A stretch of DNA of 64,000 nt from Actinocatenispora sp963815125 (GCA_963815125.1 CAWFFM010000003.1:372001-436000); one strand, 5' to 3'; positions 38,786 through 48,412 are shown, counted from the first letter of the stretch. Numbers and translations: made by a program. Notes: generated by a model from the letters alone, not told the origin.

Positions 38786-40030
38786 GTGGTGGGCAGGTGG
38801 TCGCTGGGACGGCAGTTCGGCTGGCTCTGGGCGGCGTACGCGGTCAGCACGCTGGGCACCCGGCTCGCGTTCGACGCGTTCGCGCTGATCGCGATCCTCG
38901 TCCTGCACGCCGGCCCGACCGAGGTGTCCGTACTGGCCGCTGCCGGGCTGGCGGTGGGCGCGGTGGTGGCCGTACCGCTCGGGCCGTGGGTGGAGTTCCG
39001 CCGTAAGCGGCCGGTGATGGTCGCGATGGACCTGACCCGGTTCGCCGCCGTACTGACCGTTCCCGTCGCGTACGCCCTGGGCCGGCTCAGTTTCGCGCAG
39101 CTGCTGATCGTGTCGGTGATCGCCGCCGCCGCGGACATCACCTTCACGGCGGCCAGCGGCGCGTTCCTGAAGGCGCTGGTACGCCCGGCGGACCTGCTCG
39201 CCGCGAACCGTCGGTTCGAGTTCACGACCTGGACCGCCACCGTGCTCGGGCCGCCGCTGGGTGGCGCCGCGATCGGACTGTTCGGCCCGGTGACGACCGT
39301 GGCGGTCGATGCCGTCAGCTACCTGCTGTCCGCGATCGGGGTGCGCGCGACGGGTGGCCGTGAACCGGTTCCGGTACGGGCCGGTGCGTCCCGGCTGCGG
39401 GCCCGCGACGTGTTCGACGGGTGGCGCCACATTCTGACCCACCCGACGCTGCGCCTGCTGTTCGTCAACGTGCTCCTGGTCAACGGGCTGATCATGGCGG
39501 TGGCACCGCTGGTCGCGGTGCTCATGCTGGGCCGCCTGGGATTCGCGCCCTGGCAGTACGGTCTCGCGTTCGCCATACCCTGTCTGGGCGGGCTGGTCGG
39601 GTCACGGCTCGCCGGTCCGCTGGTCGCCAGGTTCGGTTCGCACCGGGTGATGCGTACCGCCGGGGCGTTGCGCGCGTGCTGGCCGCTCGGTCTGGTCCTC
39701 ATCCGTCCCGGCGTCGCCGGTCTGCTGGTCGTCATCGTCGTCGAACTCGGACTGATCACCTGTATCGGCGTGTTCAATCCGGTGTTCGTCACCTACCGGC
39801 TCGAGCAGACCGCGAACGACCGGGTCACCCGTACGCTCTCCGCCTGGTCGGTCACCAGCAAGGCATCCATCGCCGCGTTGACCGCCCTGTGGGGTCTGCT
39901 GGCCGGCGTCACCGGTCTCCGCACCGCGATCGGGGCCGCCGGTCTGGTCATCCTGGCGACGCCGCTGCTGTTGCCCCGGGGTGACCGTACCGGGCAGCCG
40001 GACCGGGAACTGGCCCGCAGCCGCGCCTGA
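38786..40030 (+). CDS. MFS transporter of the MFS_3 (EntS-like) type
   Basis: A 414-residue protein with 10-12 helices. It begins GRQFGWLWAAYAVSTLGTRLAFDAFALI, typical of MFS_3 exporters, and has the loop FRRKRPVMVAMDLTRF and LAANRRFEF. The start GTG follows gcgagggg. It could export siderophores or drugs; the substrate is unknown. It sits 123 bases after the DHA2 gene and may be transcribed with it. Confidence 0.75.
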   Translation: MVGRWSLGRQFGWLWAAYAVSTLGTRLAFDAFALIAILVLHAGPTEVSVLAAAGLAVGAVVAVPLGPWVEFRRKRPVMVAMDLTRFAAVLTVPVAYALGRLSFAQLLIVSVIAAAADITFTAASGAFLKALVRPADLLAANRRFEFTTWTATVLGPPLGGAAIGLFGPVTTVAVDAVSYLLSAIGVRATGGREPVPVRAGASRLRARDVFDGWRHILTHPTLRLLFVNVLLVNGLIMAVAPLVAVLMLGRLGFAPWQYGLAFAIPCLGGLVGSRLAGPLVARFGSHRVMRTAGALRACWPLGLVLIRPGVAGLLVVIVVELGLITCIGVFNPVFVTYRLEQTANDRVTRTLSAWSVTSKASIAALTALWGLLAGVTGLRTAIGAAGLVILATPLLLPRGDRTGQPDRELARSRA

Positions 40031-40051
40031 CGGCCGCTGTGTTCGGGCCGC

Positions 40052-40486
40052 TCAGTCGAGGCAGAACTCGTTACCCTCGATGTCCTGCATCAGCTGGCAC
40101 GACTCGTTCTCCTCGTCGGCGACCAGCAGCCGCCCGCGTACCGCGCCGAGCGGGATCAGTCGTGCACACTCGGCCTCCAGCGCGGCGAGGCGTTCCGCAC
40201 CCACGAGCCCGGTGCCGACCCGTACGTCGAGGTGCACCCGGTTCTTGACGACCTTGCCTTCGGGAACGCGCTGGAAGAACAGTCGCGGTCCCACGCCGGT
40301 GGGATCCATGCAGGCGAACGCCGCACCCTGACGCTCGGGCGGCAGCGAGCGGTCGAACTCGTCCCAGCTGGCGAACCCTTCCGGGGGTGGCGGTACGACG
40401 TAACCCAGTACCGCGCACCAGAAGCGGGCGACGCGCTCGGGGTCTGCGCAGTCGAAGGTGACCTGGACCTGCCTGACCTGTGCCAT
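40052..40486 (-). CDS. VOC (glyoxalase-fold) family protein
   Basis: A 144-residue protein of the glyoxalase/bleomycin-resistance fold. It shows VQVTFDCADPERVARFWCAVLGY at the N terminus, NRVHLDVRVG in the middle and DIEGNEFCLD at the end. The last two carry the usual His and Glu metal ligands. Members bind or isomerise small molecules; no specific role can be read. Confidence 0.8.
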   Translation of the reverse strand: MAQVRQVQVTFDCADPERVARFWCAVLGYVVPPPPEGFASWDEFDRSLPPERQGAAFACMDPTGVGPRLFFQRVPEGKVVKNRVHLDVRVGTGLVGAERLAALEAECARLIPLGAVRGRLLVADEENESCQLMQDIEGNEFCLD

Positions 40487-40532
40487 CGGCCCACCATAGT
40501 GGCGCGTGTGGCACCGGTGTGGAAGGCCCGAC

Positions 40533-41087
40533 CTAGTGGTCGATCAGGTCGAGGGCGACCTCCAGACTGGCCGCGTTCAGTTCGGCGTCGGGGACGTCCA
40601 GGTCGCTCATCGCGAAGATGGCCATGTGGATCGAGATCAGCGCCAGACGGGAGCGCATCCGGTCGGCCAGCGGTGCATCCGGATCGGTGAGCAGGTCGAA
40701 CAGTGCGGCCATCCGGGCCCGCATGGTCTCACCGATGGCCAGGTCCCGCAGGGTCGGCTGGTTCTCCTGGAAGAACCGGGTCAGTTTGCGCGAGCCGCCC
40801 ACCAGGGCGGCGTAGCGGCGCAGGATCTCCCGCCTGGTCTCCGCGTTACGTGGCTGTTCCCGCGCCCATTCGATCAGGTCGTCGATGCGGGCCGCGCCGT
40901 CGGCGAAGATGCTGGCGACGATGTCTTCCTTGGTCTTGAAGTGGTAGTAGAGCGCGGCTTTGGTGACACCGAGGCGTTCGGCGATCTCGCGCAGCGCGGT
41001 CTTCTCGTACCCGCGTTCGGTGAACATCTCCAGGGCGACCTGCTGGATGCGTTCCCGGGTTCCGGTCTGCCGTTCCCGGGTGCTCAT
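40533..41087 (-). CDS. TetR-family transcriptional regulator
   Basis: A 184-residue regulator with the helix-turn-helix ALREIAERLGVTKAALYYHFKTKEDI (residues about 25-55) and a helical ligand domain. The ATG at 41087 overlaps the stop of a 12-codon upstream reading frame. It diverges from the S53 peptidase, and the palindrome in between is its probable operator. A near copy of that site before the marR-efflux operon suggests a wider role. Confidence 0.88.
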   Translation of the reverse strand: MSTRERQTGTRERIQQVALEMFTERGYEKTALREIAERLGVTKAALYYHFKTKEDIVASIFADGAARIDDLIEWAREQPRNAETRREILRRYAALVGGSRKLTRFFQENQPTLRDLAIGETMRARMAALFDLLTDPDAPLADRMRSRLALISIHMAIFAMSDLDVPDAELNAASLEVALDLIDH

Positions 41088-41122
41088 CGGCCGGCCGGTT
41101 CGACGACCTGTGCTGTGCTCAT
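41084..41122 (-). CDS. Possible 12-residue leader ORF coupled to the TetR gene
   Basis: ATG at 41122 encodes MSTAQVVEPAGR, and its TGA overlaps the TetR ATG in ATGA. The TetR gene has no convincing ribosome site of its own, so it may depend on this coupling. Evidence is geometry only. Confidence 0.3.
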   Translation of the reverse strand: MSTAQVVEPAGR

Positions 41123-41192
41123 GGCTGGCGACGCGCTCCGCTCCACAGTAGGACGACCCGGCGCTGACCGGGGGTGACGAATACCGTACCGA

Positions 41193-41218
41193 GTTTACTA
41201 GCCGGCCGGCAAGTAAAC
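41193..41218. promoter_or_regulatory. 26-bp TetR-type operator
   Basis: GTTTACT and AGTAAAC arms enclose a GCCGGCCGGC core flanked by single A residues. It lies between the divergent TetR gene and S53 peptidase gene. Arms are exact over seven bases. It is the best operator candidate in the window. Confidence 0.65.
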
Positions 41219-41381
41219 CAGGGTCCTCAGAGGGGGAGCGTACCCGTGGCCGGAGCCGCGCACCTCCCGGCGCAGCATGGCCGTCGACCGTTCGGCGTAC
41301 CGTCCCGGACCCGGTGTCGGGATCGCGATAGTCGACCGTTGTGCTCTGGTGCCGACGCGTCTGCCGGCGGATGATGCGTTC

Positions 41382-42950
41382 ATGGCTGACGCGAGGTTCG
41401 TACAGGTTCCGGGAAGTACGCGACAGGCCGTTCCGGGTGTCACCCCGGCCGGTGCGGTCGACGGCTCCGCCCAGATCGAGATCACCCTGGTGCTGCGCCG
41501 CCGGGCCGAACTGCCCCGCCCCCTGGTCGAGGGGCCGGAGACGGTCAGCAGCACCGAACTGGCCGACAGCTACGGCGCAGACCCCGAGGACCTGCGTCTG
41601 GTCCAACGGATACTCGGCGGGCACGGCCTGCGGATCGTGTCCACCGACCGGGCCAGCCGCCGGGTCATCGTCGCCGGACCGGTCGACACCCTGAGCGAGG
41701 TGTTCGGTGCCCAACTGCGGCAGGTCACCTCGACCCACCCGGTGTCCGGGGCGGTCGTCTCCTACCGGCACCGGGAGGGCGACCTGCGGATGCCGGTGGA
41801 ACTGGCGGACGTGGTCACCGCCGTACTCGGACTCGACGACCGACCGCAGGCCCGGGCCCAGTTCCGGCTCGCCGCCGCCACCGACGCCTCGGTCTCCTAC
41901 CCGCCACCGAAGCTCGGCGAGGCGTACCGGTTCCCGGCCGGCACCGACGGCAGCGGCCAGACGGTGGCGATCATCGAACTGGGCGGTGGGTTCGGCCAGG
42001 ACGACCTGACCACCTACTTCACCGGACTGCACGTCACCCCGCCGACCGTCACCGCGGTCGGGGTGGGCGGCGGGCAGAACCAGCCCGGCAGTGACCCGAA
42101 CGGGGCCGACGGCGAGGTACTGCTCGACATCGAGGTGGTCGGTGCCCTCGCGCCCGGCGCCGGCCAGGTCGTCTACTTCGCGCCCAACACCGACCAGGGG
42201 TTCCTGGCCGCGATCAGTACCGCCATCCACGCCCAGCCCACCCCGGCGGCGGTCAGCATCAGCTGGGGTGCCTCCGAGGACGCCTGGAGCGCGCAGGCCC
42301 GTACCAGCTTCGACGCGGCGTTCGCCGACGCGGCGGCACTGGGCGTCACGGTCACCGCGGCGGCCGGCGACAACGGCAGCGCGGACGGCGCCGACGACGG
42401 TGCCGCACACACCGACTTCCCGGCCTCCAGCCCACACGTACTGGCCTGCGGCGGCACCAGGCTGCAACTGGACTCCTCGGGTGCGGTGCAGGCCGAGACG
42501 GTATGGAACGACGGCGCGGGTGCCGGTTCGACCGGCGGCGGGGTCAGCGTGGCATTCGACGTACCGGCCTGGCAGCAGCAGGCCGGCGTACCGAACCGCA
42601 GCGGCGGTGGCGTGGGGCGCGGCGTACCGGATGTGGCGGGCAACGCCGACCCGGCCACCGGCTACCAGGTACTGGTGGACGGCAAGCAGTTGGTCATCGG
42701 CGGCACCAGTGCTGTCGCGCCGCTGTGGGCCGCGCTGGTGGCCCGGCTCGCCCAGCAGACCGGCCGGCGGTTCGGGCTGCTCCAGCCGGCCCTGTACGCC
42801 GGCGCGGCGGCAGGCACCGTGGCGCCGGGATTCCGGGACATCGTGACCGGCGACAACGGCGCGTACCGGGCCGGGCCGGGCTGGGACGCCTGCACCGGGC
42901 TGGGCGTACCGGACGGTACGGCGCTGGCCGCACTGCTGAAGGGATCCTGA
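41382..42950 (+). CDS. S53-family peptidase (sedolisin/kumamolisin type)
   Basis: A 522-residue serine-carboxyl peptidase proform. The N-terminal ~170 residues are the activation domain (Pro-kumamolisin fold, with the VIVAGPVDTLSEVFG segment). The catalytic domain shows the Glu/Asp pair in DGEVLLDIEVVG, an oxyanion Asp region AAAGDNGSADG, and the nucleophile in GGTSAVAPLWAAL (Ser about 443). It also has the calcium site FRDIVTGDNG. S53 enzymes work at acid pH outside the cell, yet no signal peptide is seen, as in some other bacterial members. Confidence 0.9.
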   Translation: MADARFVQVPGSTRQAVPGVTPAGAVDGSAQIEITLVLRRRAELPRPLVEGPETVSSTELADSYGADPEDLRLVQRILGGHGLRIVSTDRASRRVIVAGPVDTLSEVFGAQLRQVTSTHPVSGAVVSYRHREGDLRMPVELADVVTAVLGLDDRPQARAQFRLAAATDASVSYPPPKLGEAYRFPAGTDGSGQTVAIIELGGGFGQDDLTTYFTGLHVTPPTVTAVGVGGGQNQPGSDPNGADGEVLLDIEVVGALAPGAGQVVYFAPNTDQGFLAAISTAIHAQPTPAAVSISWGASEDAWSAQARTSFDAAFADAAALGVTVTAAAGDNGSADGADDGAAHTDFPASSPHVLACGGTRLQLDSSGAVQAETVWNDGAGAGSTGGGVSVAFDVPAWQQQAGVPNRSGGGVGRGVPDVAGNADPATGYQVLVDGKQLVIGGTSAVAPLWAALVARLAQQTGRRFGLLQPALYAGAAAGTVAPGFRDIVTGDNGAYRAGPGWDACTGLGVPDGTALAALLKGS

Positions 42951-43025
42951 ACGGGTGATCCCGCCGCCGGTGCCGGTCGCCCGATACCGCCGGCAGGGCT
43001 ACCGGGGCAGGTTTCTGGGCGTGGG

Positions 43026-43055
43026 CGGTGCCGGTCGCCACGGTGACCGGCACCG
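43026..43055. terminator. Bidirectional hairpin terminator
   Basis: CGGTGCCGGTC (43026-43036) pairs exactly with GACCGGCACCG (43045-43055). It lies between the convergent S53 peptidase and ACT-protein genes and can serve both. Confidence 0.6.
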
Positions 43056-43061
43056 GCCGCG

Positions 43062-43727
43062 CTAACGGTTCGGCTTCTCGCTGACCAGAGCGAGGCCGTG
43101 CCGGCGGCTCCGGGCGTCCGGTTCGCCGGTCATGATGTGCGCGGTGGTTCCGGCCAGCGTGGCCAGCCGGGTCAGCTCCGTCGGGTGGAACGGGGGCGCG
43201 TTGCGCCGGCCGACCACGACGGCGTGGTCGCCGCCGAGCGGGGAGAGTGCCACCCGGCTGCCGTCCGCGGCGGTCAGCGCCCGGGGCCGCAGTGCGCGCA
43301 GGTCGGGCGGGGTGATCTTCGGGGTACGCCAGCTCGCATGCGCAAGCGTTCCGGTGGCCGCGACGAATGCCGCCGCCCACTGGGCGTGCAGCAGCCGGGG
43401 GAGTGCGTCGACCATCGTCACCAGCGCGCGTTGCGGGCAGGCGACCAGTTCCGCGATGACCTCCAGATCGGTGTCCAGGTCCAGCGTTTCGCCGGTCTGC
43501 CAGCAGCCTTCGACCCGTACGCCCGGAATCTCGGTGAGGAAACGGGCGACCGCGCCGGGCAGCATGGCGGTCGGTAGCGCCACGACGAGGTCGATGATGG
43601 CCCGACCGGAGTTGCGTTCGAGTGCCTTGATCTGGTGGATGTCGATGCCTGCCTGCCCGAGGGCGGCGGCGGCCCGCCCCAGTGTGCCGGGCCGGTCGGG
43701 CAACCGGAGCCGAAGTCTGGTCAGCAT
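43062..43727 (-). CDS. ACT-domain amino-acid-sensing protein
   Basis: A 221-residue protein. Residues 1-75 are an ACT domain (LRLRLPDRPGTLGRAAAALGQAGIDI), which binds amino acids. The remainder may be a degenerate second sensory or GAF-like part (SRVALSPLGGDHAVVVGRR). The ATG follows a strong gaggagg ribosome site. Such stand-alone proteins are known in mycobacteria and may regulate transport or metabolism. It diverges from the antiporter gene. Confidence 0.75.
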   Translation of the reverse strand: MLTRLRLRLPDRPGTLGRAAAALGQAGIDIHQIKALERNSGRAIIDLVVALPTAMLPGAVARFLTEIPGVRVEGCWQTGETLDLDTDLEVIAELVACPQRALVTMVDALPRLLHAQWAAAFVAATGTLAHASWRTPKITPPDLRALRPRALTAADGSRVALSPLGGDHAVVVGRRNAPPFHPTELTRLATLAGTTAHIMTGEPDARSRRHGLALVSEKPNR

Positions 43728-43991
43728 TCCGGTCCTCCTCGTACTGCTGGATTGGCTGTGCCCACCCGGGTGGGTGTCGAGGGTGGACACCGACAGTCTT
43801 GCCGCATGCCGTTGACGGCGTGTTACGGATCTGCTTCTGCCACGAAACATACGGTCCGTGATCCGGACACGACACCGGCTGTTCGGATCAACTGTGGCCG
43901 CCCCAACGCCCGGTTCCGCCCGGTCGCGACGGTCACGGCCAGTACGGTGTGGACACCACCCCAGCGTCCGGGCCGACAGGAGGCCGCTGCA

Positions 43992-45491
43992 GTGACCCTG
44001 CACGAGCTGTACTTCGTGCTGCTCGGTGCCGGGCTGGTGGTGGTCGCCAGCATCGCGGCCGCCCGCCTGGTCAGTCGGGTGGGGCTGCCCGTACTGCTGG
44101 CCTACCTGGGCGTCGGGCTGGTGATGGGCGAGGACGTGGCCGGCCTGCAGTTCTCCGACACCCGGATCGCCCAGGGGTTGGGCATCGCGGCGCTGGCGGT
44201 CATCCTGATCGACGGTGGACTGTCCACCGAGTGGCGGCTGATCCGCCCGGTGATGGGACGGGCCGCGACCCTGGCCACCCTCGGTGTGGCGGTCAGCGTG
44301 CTGGTCACCGCGGCCGGCGCCCGGCTGCTGCTGGGCGTTTCCGTACAGTTCGCGCTGCTGATCGGCGCGGTCGTGGCGTCCACCGATGCCGCCGCGGTGT
44401 TCTCCGTACTGCGTGCCCTGCCGTTGCCGCGCCGGTTGGCCGGCCTGCTGGAGGCGGAGTCGGGTTTCAACGACGCCCCGTCGGTCATCCTGGTCCTCGC
44501 GTTCGCCACGCCGATCGGGGCCGGTACGCCGCTGCACGTACTGGGTCTGCTGGCGTACGAGCTGGCGGTGGGCGCCGCGATCGGTGTGGTCGCCGGGGCG
44601 CTGGGTGCGCTCGGGCTGCGCAAGCTGTCGCTGCCCGCGTCCGGTCTGTACCCGCTCGCCACGTTCACCGTGGGGCTGGTGTCCTTCGCCGCGGCGGGTG
44701 CCGCGCACGCCAGCGGGTTCCTCGCCGCGTACCTGACCGCGATCATCCTCGGCAACGCCGGCCTGCCGCACCGGCGGGCGGTACGGTCGTTCGCCGAGGG
44801 CCTCGGCTGGATCGCCCAGATCGGCCTGTTCGTCATGCTCGGTCTGCTGGTGACGCCGAGCGAACTGCCGGGGGTGGTGGTACCGGCGTTGATCATCGGG
44901 GCGGTGTTGCTGCTGGTGGCCCGGCCTCTGTCGGTACTGGTGTCGCTGTCACCGTTCCGGGTTCCGCCGCGGCAGCAGGCGCTGCTGTCCTGGGCGGGAC
45001 TACGCGGTGCGGTACCGATCGTGCTGGCCACCTTCCCGGTGGTGGCGAATGTGCCGGGCAGTGGTCGGCTGTTCAACCTCGTGTTCGTCCTGGTGGTGGC
45101 GTTCACTCTGGTACAGGCGCCGACCCTGCCGTGGTTCGCCCGGCGGCTGGGCCTGAGCACCGGTGACCCGACCCGTGACCTGCAACTGGAGTCCGCACCG
45201 CTGGACGTACTGGACGCCGACCTGATCCATGTGGTCGTGTCGCCCCGGTCGAAACTGCGCAACGTGGAGATCTGGGAGCTGCGGCTGCCGGCCCCGGCGG
45301 TGGTGACGATGGTGGTGCGGGCGGGTGCGGCGTTCGTACCGGACGAACGGACCCCGATCCGTTCCGGCGACGAACTGCTGATCATGACGACGCACCGGAT
45401 CCGTCCCGAGGTGGAGCTCCGGCTGCACGCGGTCGGCCGGGCCGGCCCGCATGTCCGGTGGCGCGACCCGAGAGCGGACGACTCGCTCTGA
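43992..45491 (+). CDS. Potassium/sodium:proton antiporter with C-terminal RCK-type domain
   Basis: A 499-residue CPA-family antiporter (NhaP2/CvrA type). It has about 13 helices, including VVASTDAAAVFSVLR and ESGFNDAPSVILVL, whose Asp residues line the ion path, and SWAGLRGAVPIVLA. Residues about 410-480 form a TrkA-C-like domain (LIHVVVSPRSKLRNVEIWEL), which gates transport by nucleotide or ion binding. The GTG follows gacaggagg. Confidence 0.87.
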   Translation: MTLHELYFVLLGAGLVVVASIAAARLVSRVGLPVLLAYLGVGLVMGEDVAGLQFSDTRIAQGLGIAALAVILIDGGLSTEWRLIRPVMGRAATLATLGVAVSVLVTAAGARLLLGVSVQFALLIGAVVASTDAAAVFSVLRALPLPRRLAGLLEAESGFNDAPSVILVLAFATPIGAGTPLHVLGLLAYELAVGAAIGVVAGALGALGLRKLSLPASGLYPLATFTVGLVSFAAAGAAHASGFLAAYLTAIILGNAGLPHRRAVRSFAEGLGWIAQIGLFVMLGLLVTPSELPGVVVPALIIGAVLLLVARPLSVLVSLSPFRVPPRQQALLSWAGLRGAVPIVLATFPVVANVPGSGRLFNLVFVLVVAFTLVQAPTLPWFARRLGLSTGDPTRDLQLESAPLDVLDADLIHVVVSPRSKLRNVEIWELRLPAPAVVTMVVRAGAAFVPDERTPIRSGDELLIMTTHRIRPEVELRLHAVGRAGPHVRWRDPRADDSL

Positions 45492-45548
45492 GCCCGACCG
45501 GGCAGGTGACCTGCGGCGTCATCGCCGCTGTTCTGTGACCATGGGTGG

Positions 45549-47501
45549 GTGGTCGGGCGGGGTCGCGAGGTCGGGCGACGGTTGGAACTCGCCGCACCGG
45601 ACTGGATCGTCCAGCTGGTGCGGCTCAAACCGGTGCGTACTCCGTGGCCGGACATCGTCCGTACCGCGGTGGGGGTGCCGGGCCCGCTGGCGGTCGGCAT
45701 CCTGTTCGGCTTCCCGGCGCTCGGCCTGTTCGCCGCGATGGGCGCGCTGGCCGCCTCGATCGCCGACCGGGGCGGCCCGCTGCGGGCCCGAAGTCTCCGG
45801 CAGCTCGGTACCGCACTGGCCGGTGCGTGCGGGCTGTATCTGGGACATCTGGCCGCCGGTACCGGATGGCCGTCGGTGCTGCTGTTCGCCGTGGTGGCGC
45901 TGGTGTCCGCGCTGATGAGCGTGGTCGACGCGGCGTCCTCGATGGCCGGGATGCAACTGCTGGTGTACCTGTCGATCGGCTCCGGGCTGTCGGTTCCGGT
46001 ACCCCGGTACCTGCTGCTCGCGCTGTACCTGGCCGGCGCCCTGTGGGCGATGGGGCTGACGCTGCTGCAGGTACTGCTCGTCCGCGGTCGGGACCTGGAG
46101 CGAGCCGCGGTCGCCGACGTGTACGCGGCGGTGGCCGACCTGCTCGTCGCGGCCGGTACGCCGCGGATGGCCGATTCCCGGCAGGCCCTCACCGACGCGA
46201 TGAACACCGGGTACGACTCGCTGCTCGCGGTACGGTCCCGTTCCTCCGGCCGCAACCCGGAGTTCCGCCAGCTCGCCGCGCTGCTGAACGCGGCGACCCC
46301 GGTGGTGGAGGCGAGCATCGCCATCGCGCACAGCGGTCACCGGCCGCCCGGCGAGGTGTCGGCGGCGATCCGCGACCTGGCCGACGCGGTACGCCACGAC
46401 AAGCCGGCGCCGCCGCTGCCGGAGGTGCTGCGTACACCCGAGTCGTACCGGCTGCGGGCGCTGCGTACCGGGGTGAACGACGTACGCGCACAGCTCGGCC
46501 CGGACCCGGAGGTCGGTACCCCGCCGTTGCTGCCGCCGCGGCCCGCCGAACGGATCAGCGGCCTGTTCGACCGGGTCCTGACCGGCCCGGACACCTGGTG
46601 GTACGCGGCGCGCCTGGTGCTGTGCATGTCGCTGGCCGAGATACTGCGCGGGGTGGTGCCGCTGGACCGCTCGTACTGGGTGCCGCTGACCGTGGCGATC
46701 GTACTGAAGCCGGACTTCGGTTCGGTGTTCGCGCGTGGTGTGCAGCGCGGCCTGGGCACCCTGGTCGGGGTGCTGATCGGGGCAGCGCTGCTGGTCCTGT
46801 TGCCGGGTGGGGTGTGGCTGCTGCCGTTCATGGCGGTCGCGGCCGGGTTGCTGCCGCTGGCCCGGGAACGCAACTACGGCATGTTCGCGATCTTCCTGAC
46901 ACCGCTGGCCACCCTGCTGATCGACTTCGGCGCGCACCAGGGGCCGCAGATCGTCCTGACCCGGCTGCTGGACACCCTGACCGGGTGCGGCCTGGCGCTG
47001 GTCTTCGGGTACCTGTTGTGGCCGGAGACCTGGTCGGTACATCTGGGGAGGCGGGTCGCCGACGCGGTCGATGCGATCGGGGACTACCTGCGCGCCGCAT
47101 TCGGTCCGGCGGGTGTCGCGCGGGCGCGGCGCCGCCGGGCGTACCGGACCCTGTCGGATGTCCGGACGTCGTTCCAGCAGAAGCTGGCCGAGCCGCCACC
47201 GGTCAGTACCAGCGCGTCGGCCTGGTGGCCGATGATCGTGCAGCTGGAACGGACCGTGGACGCCATCACCGCGGTCGCCATCAAGGTCCGCGACGCAGAC
47301 CGGCCACCGGCCCTGGAGTCGGTGCATCTGCTGGTCGCCGACCTGCGGGACCTGGCCACGGCGCTGCGGGACCGTCGTTCACCGGACGAGTTGCCGTTGC
47401 CGGAGGACGATCTGCTCGCGGCGGTCTCCGCCGAGGTGCGTACCGCCCGGCAGTTGGCCACCGGCCCGGAGCCGGCGGAGAGTTCGCTCGGCGAAGTGTG
47501 A
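45549..47501 (+). CDS. FUSC/YccS-type membrane protein (putative aromatic acid exporter)
   Basis: A 650-residue protein with two sets of membrane helices (about residues 40-175 and 365-500). These are separated and followed by long helical cytoplasmic domains, the layout of the FUSC family. SYWVPLTVAIVLKPDFGSVFARGVQRGLGT is the conserved second-half motif. Relatives export aromatic acids such as p-hydroxybenzoate. It follows the antiporter by 57 bases, possibly as one unit. GTG start. Confidence 0.8.
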   Translation: MVGRGREVGRRLELAAPDWIVQLVRLKPVRTPWPDIVRTAVGVPGPLAVGILFGFPALGLFAAMGALAASIADRGGPLRARSLRQLGTALAGACGLYLGHLAAGTGWPSVLLFAVVALVSALMSVVDAASSMAGMQLLVYLSIGSGLSVPVPRYLLLALYLAGALWAMGLTLLQVLLVRGRDLERAAVADVYAAVADLLVAAGTPRMADSRQALTDAMNTGYDSLLAVRSRSSGRNPEFRQLAALLNAATPVVEASIAIAHSGHRPPGEVSAAIRDLADAVRHDKPAPPLPEVLRTPESYRLRALRTGVNDVRAQLGPDPEVGTPPLLPPRPAERISGLFDRVLTGPDTWWYAARLVLCMSLAEILRGVVPLDRSYWVPLTVAIVLKPDFGSVFARGVQRGLGTLVGVLIGAALLVLLPGGVWLLPFMAVAAGLLPLARERNYGMFAIFLTPLATLLIDFGAHQGPQIVLTRLLDTLTGCGLALVFGYLLWPETWSVHLGRRVADAVDAIGDYLRAAFGPAGVARARRRRAYRTLSDVRTSFQQKLAEPPPVSTSASAWWPMIVQLERTVDAITAVAIKVRDADRPPALESVHLLVADLRDLATALRDRRSPDELPLPEDDLLAAVSAEVRTARQLATGPEPAESSLGEV

Positions 47502-47517
47502 ACGTGCTGCATGCGAC

Positions 47518-47551
47518 GACCGGCCGCACCCGGTGACGGGTACGGCCGGTC
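47518..47551. terminator. Bidirectional hairpin terminator
   Basis: GACCGGCCG (47518-47526) pairs exactly with CGGCCGGTC (47543-47551), and an inner CCCG/CGGG stem continues it. It lies between the convergent FUSC and Gly/Pro-rich protein genes. Confidence 0.5.
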
Positions 47552-47617
47552 GGTGACGCTGGCCGGTGTCGGCCGGGTCGGCGCTCGGCTCAGCTGCCAG
47601 CTCGGTCGTCGGTCGGC

Positions 47618-48412
47618 TCAGTCGTCGAAGTTCACGTCGCAGATCTTCCAGCCGGACTCGTCGACGACGTCCCAGGTGGACTTGAGCGGCTGGGAGTGGC
47701 CGTTGAGGGTCATGGTCATGTCGGTACTGACCTTGGCCTTGTCCCCGCTCTTGCTGACCTCGGTCGGCGTCGACCAGGTGACCGAGATGCTGGATCCGCC
47801 GGACTTGAACTCGCCCTGGATCTTCTCCGGGTCGGTGTTCGCGGAGTTCTGCTGGGCCGCGCAGACGTAGTCGCGGGCCGCGCTGGCGTCCTTGTCCTTG
47901 AACACCGCGGTCAGGTACTTGTCGACGGCGGCGGTCGGGCTGCTCGCCCCGCCACCGAAGGCGAAGCTGGCGATCAGCACGATCGCCACGATCAGGATGA
48001 CCAGGCCACCGCCGCCGAGGCCGAGGATCAACGGCAGCTTGGACTTCTTCTTCGGTGGCCCCATGGGCGGGAATCCGGGGTTACCGACGCCGCCCGGTGC
48101 GCCGTACTGCGGTTGGGGCGCGCCGTAGTTCGGCTGCTGACCGTACGGGTCACCGGGTCCGGAGACCGGCGCGCCGTAGGCGGGCTGGCCGGACATCGGG
48201 GGCTGACCGTACTGGCCGCCCGGCCCACTGACCGGGGGCTGCCCGTACGAGCCGCCGGGTCCGCTGACCGGGGGTTGCCCGTACTGGCCGCCGGCGGGTG
48301 GCTGCTGCCCGTAACCGGGTTGCTGCCCGCCGGGCTGTTGTCCGTAGCCCGGCTGCTGACCGTACGGGTCGCCGCCGGGTTGTCCGCCGTATTGGCCGGG
48401 AGGATAGGTCAC
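47618..48412 (-). CDS. Membrane-anchored protein with a Gly/Pro/Gln-rich cytoplasmic tail
   Basis: A 264-residue protein. Residues 1-120 are repeats such as YGQQPGYGQQPG and QPPVSGPGG, which are disordered. KKKSKLPLILGLGGGGLVILIVAIVLIASF is one membrane segment with the positive side in. The outer domain (~residues 155-264) is a small alpha/beta fold resembling DUF4878 or NTF2-like domains (AVDKYLTAVFKDKDASAARDYVC, SGWKICDVNFDD), with two Cys. Start is a GTG after ctgcggag. Confidence 0.7.
   Translation of the reverse strand: MTYPPGQYGGQPGGDPYGQQPGYGQQPGGQQPGYGQQPPAGGQYGQPPVSGPGGSYGQPPVSGPGGQYGQPPMSGQPAYGAPVSGPGDPYGQQPNYGAPQPQYGAPGGVGNPGFPPMGPPKKKSKLPLILGLGGGGLVILIVAIVLIASFAFGGGASSPTAAVDKYLTAVFKDKDASAARDYVCAAQQNSANTDPEKIQGEFKSGGSSISVTWSTPTEVSKSGDKAKVSTDMTMTLNGHSQPLKSTWDVVDESGWKICDVNFDD

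Noticed and set aside
40533..42467. A long reading frame (644 codons) on the minus strand through the S53 peptidase
   Set aside because: Only its last 184 codons are TetR; the rest is antisense to a clear peptidase and lacks a family match. Long open antisense frames are expected at this GC content.
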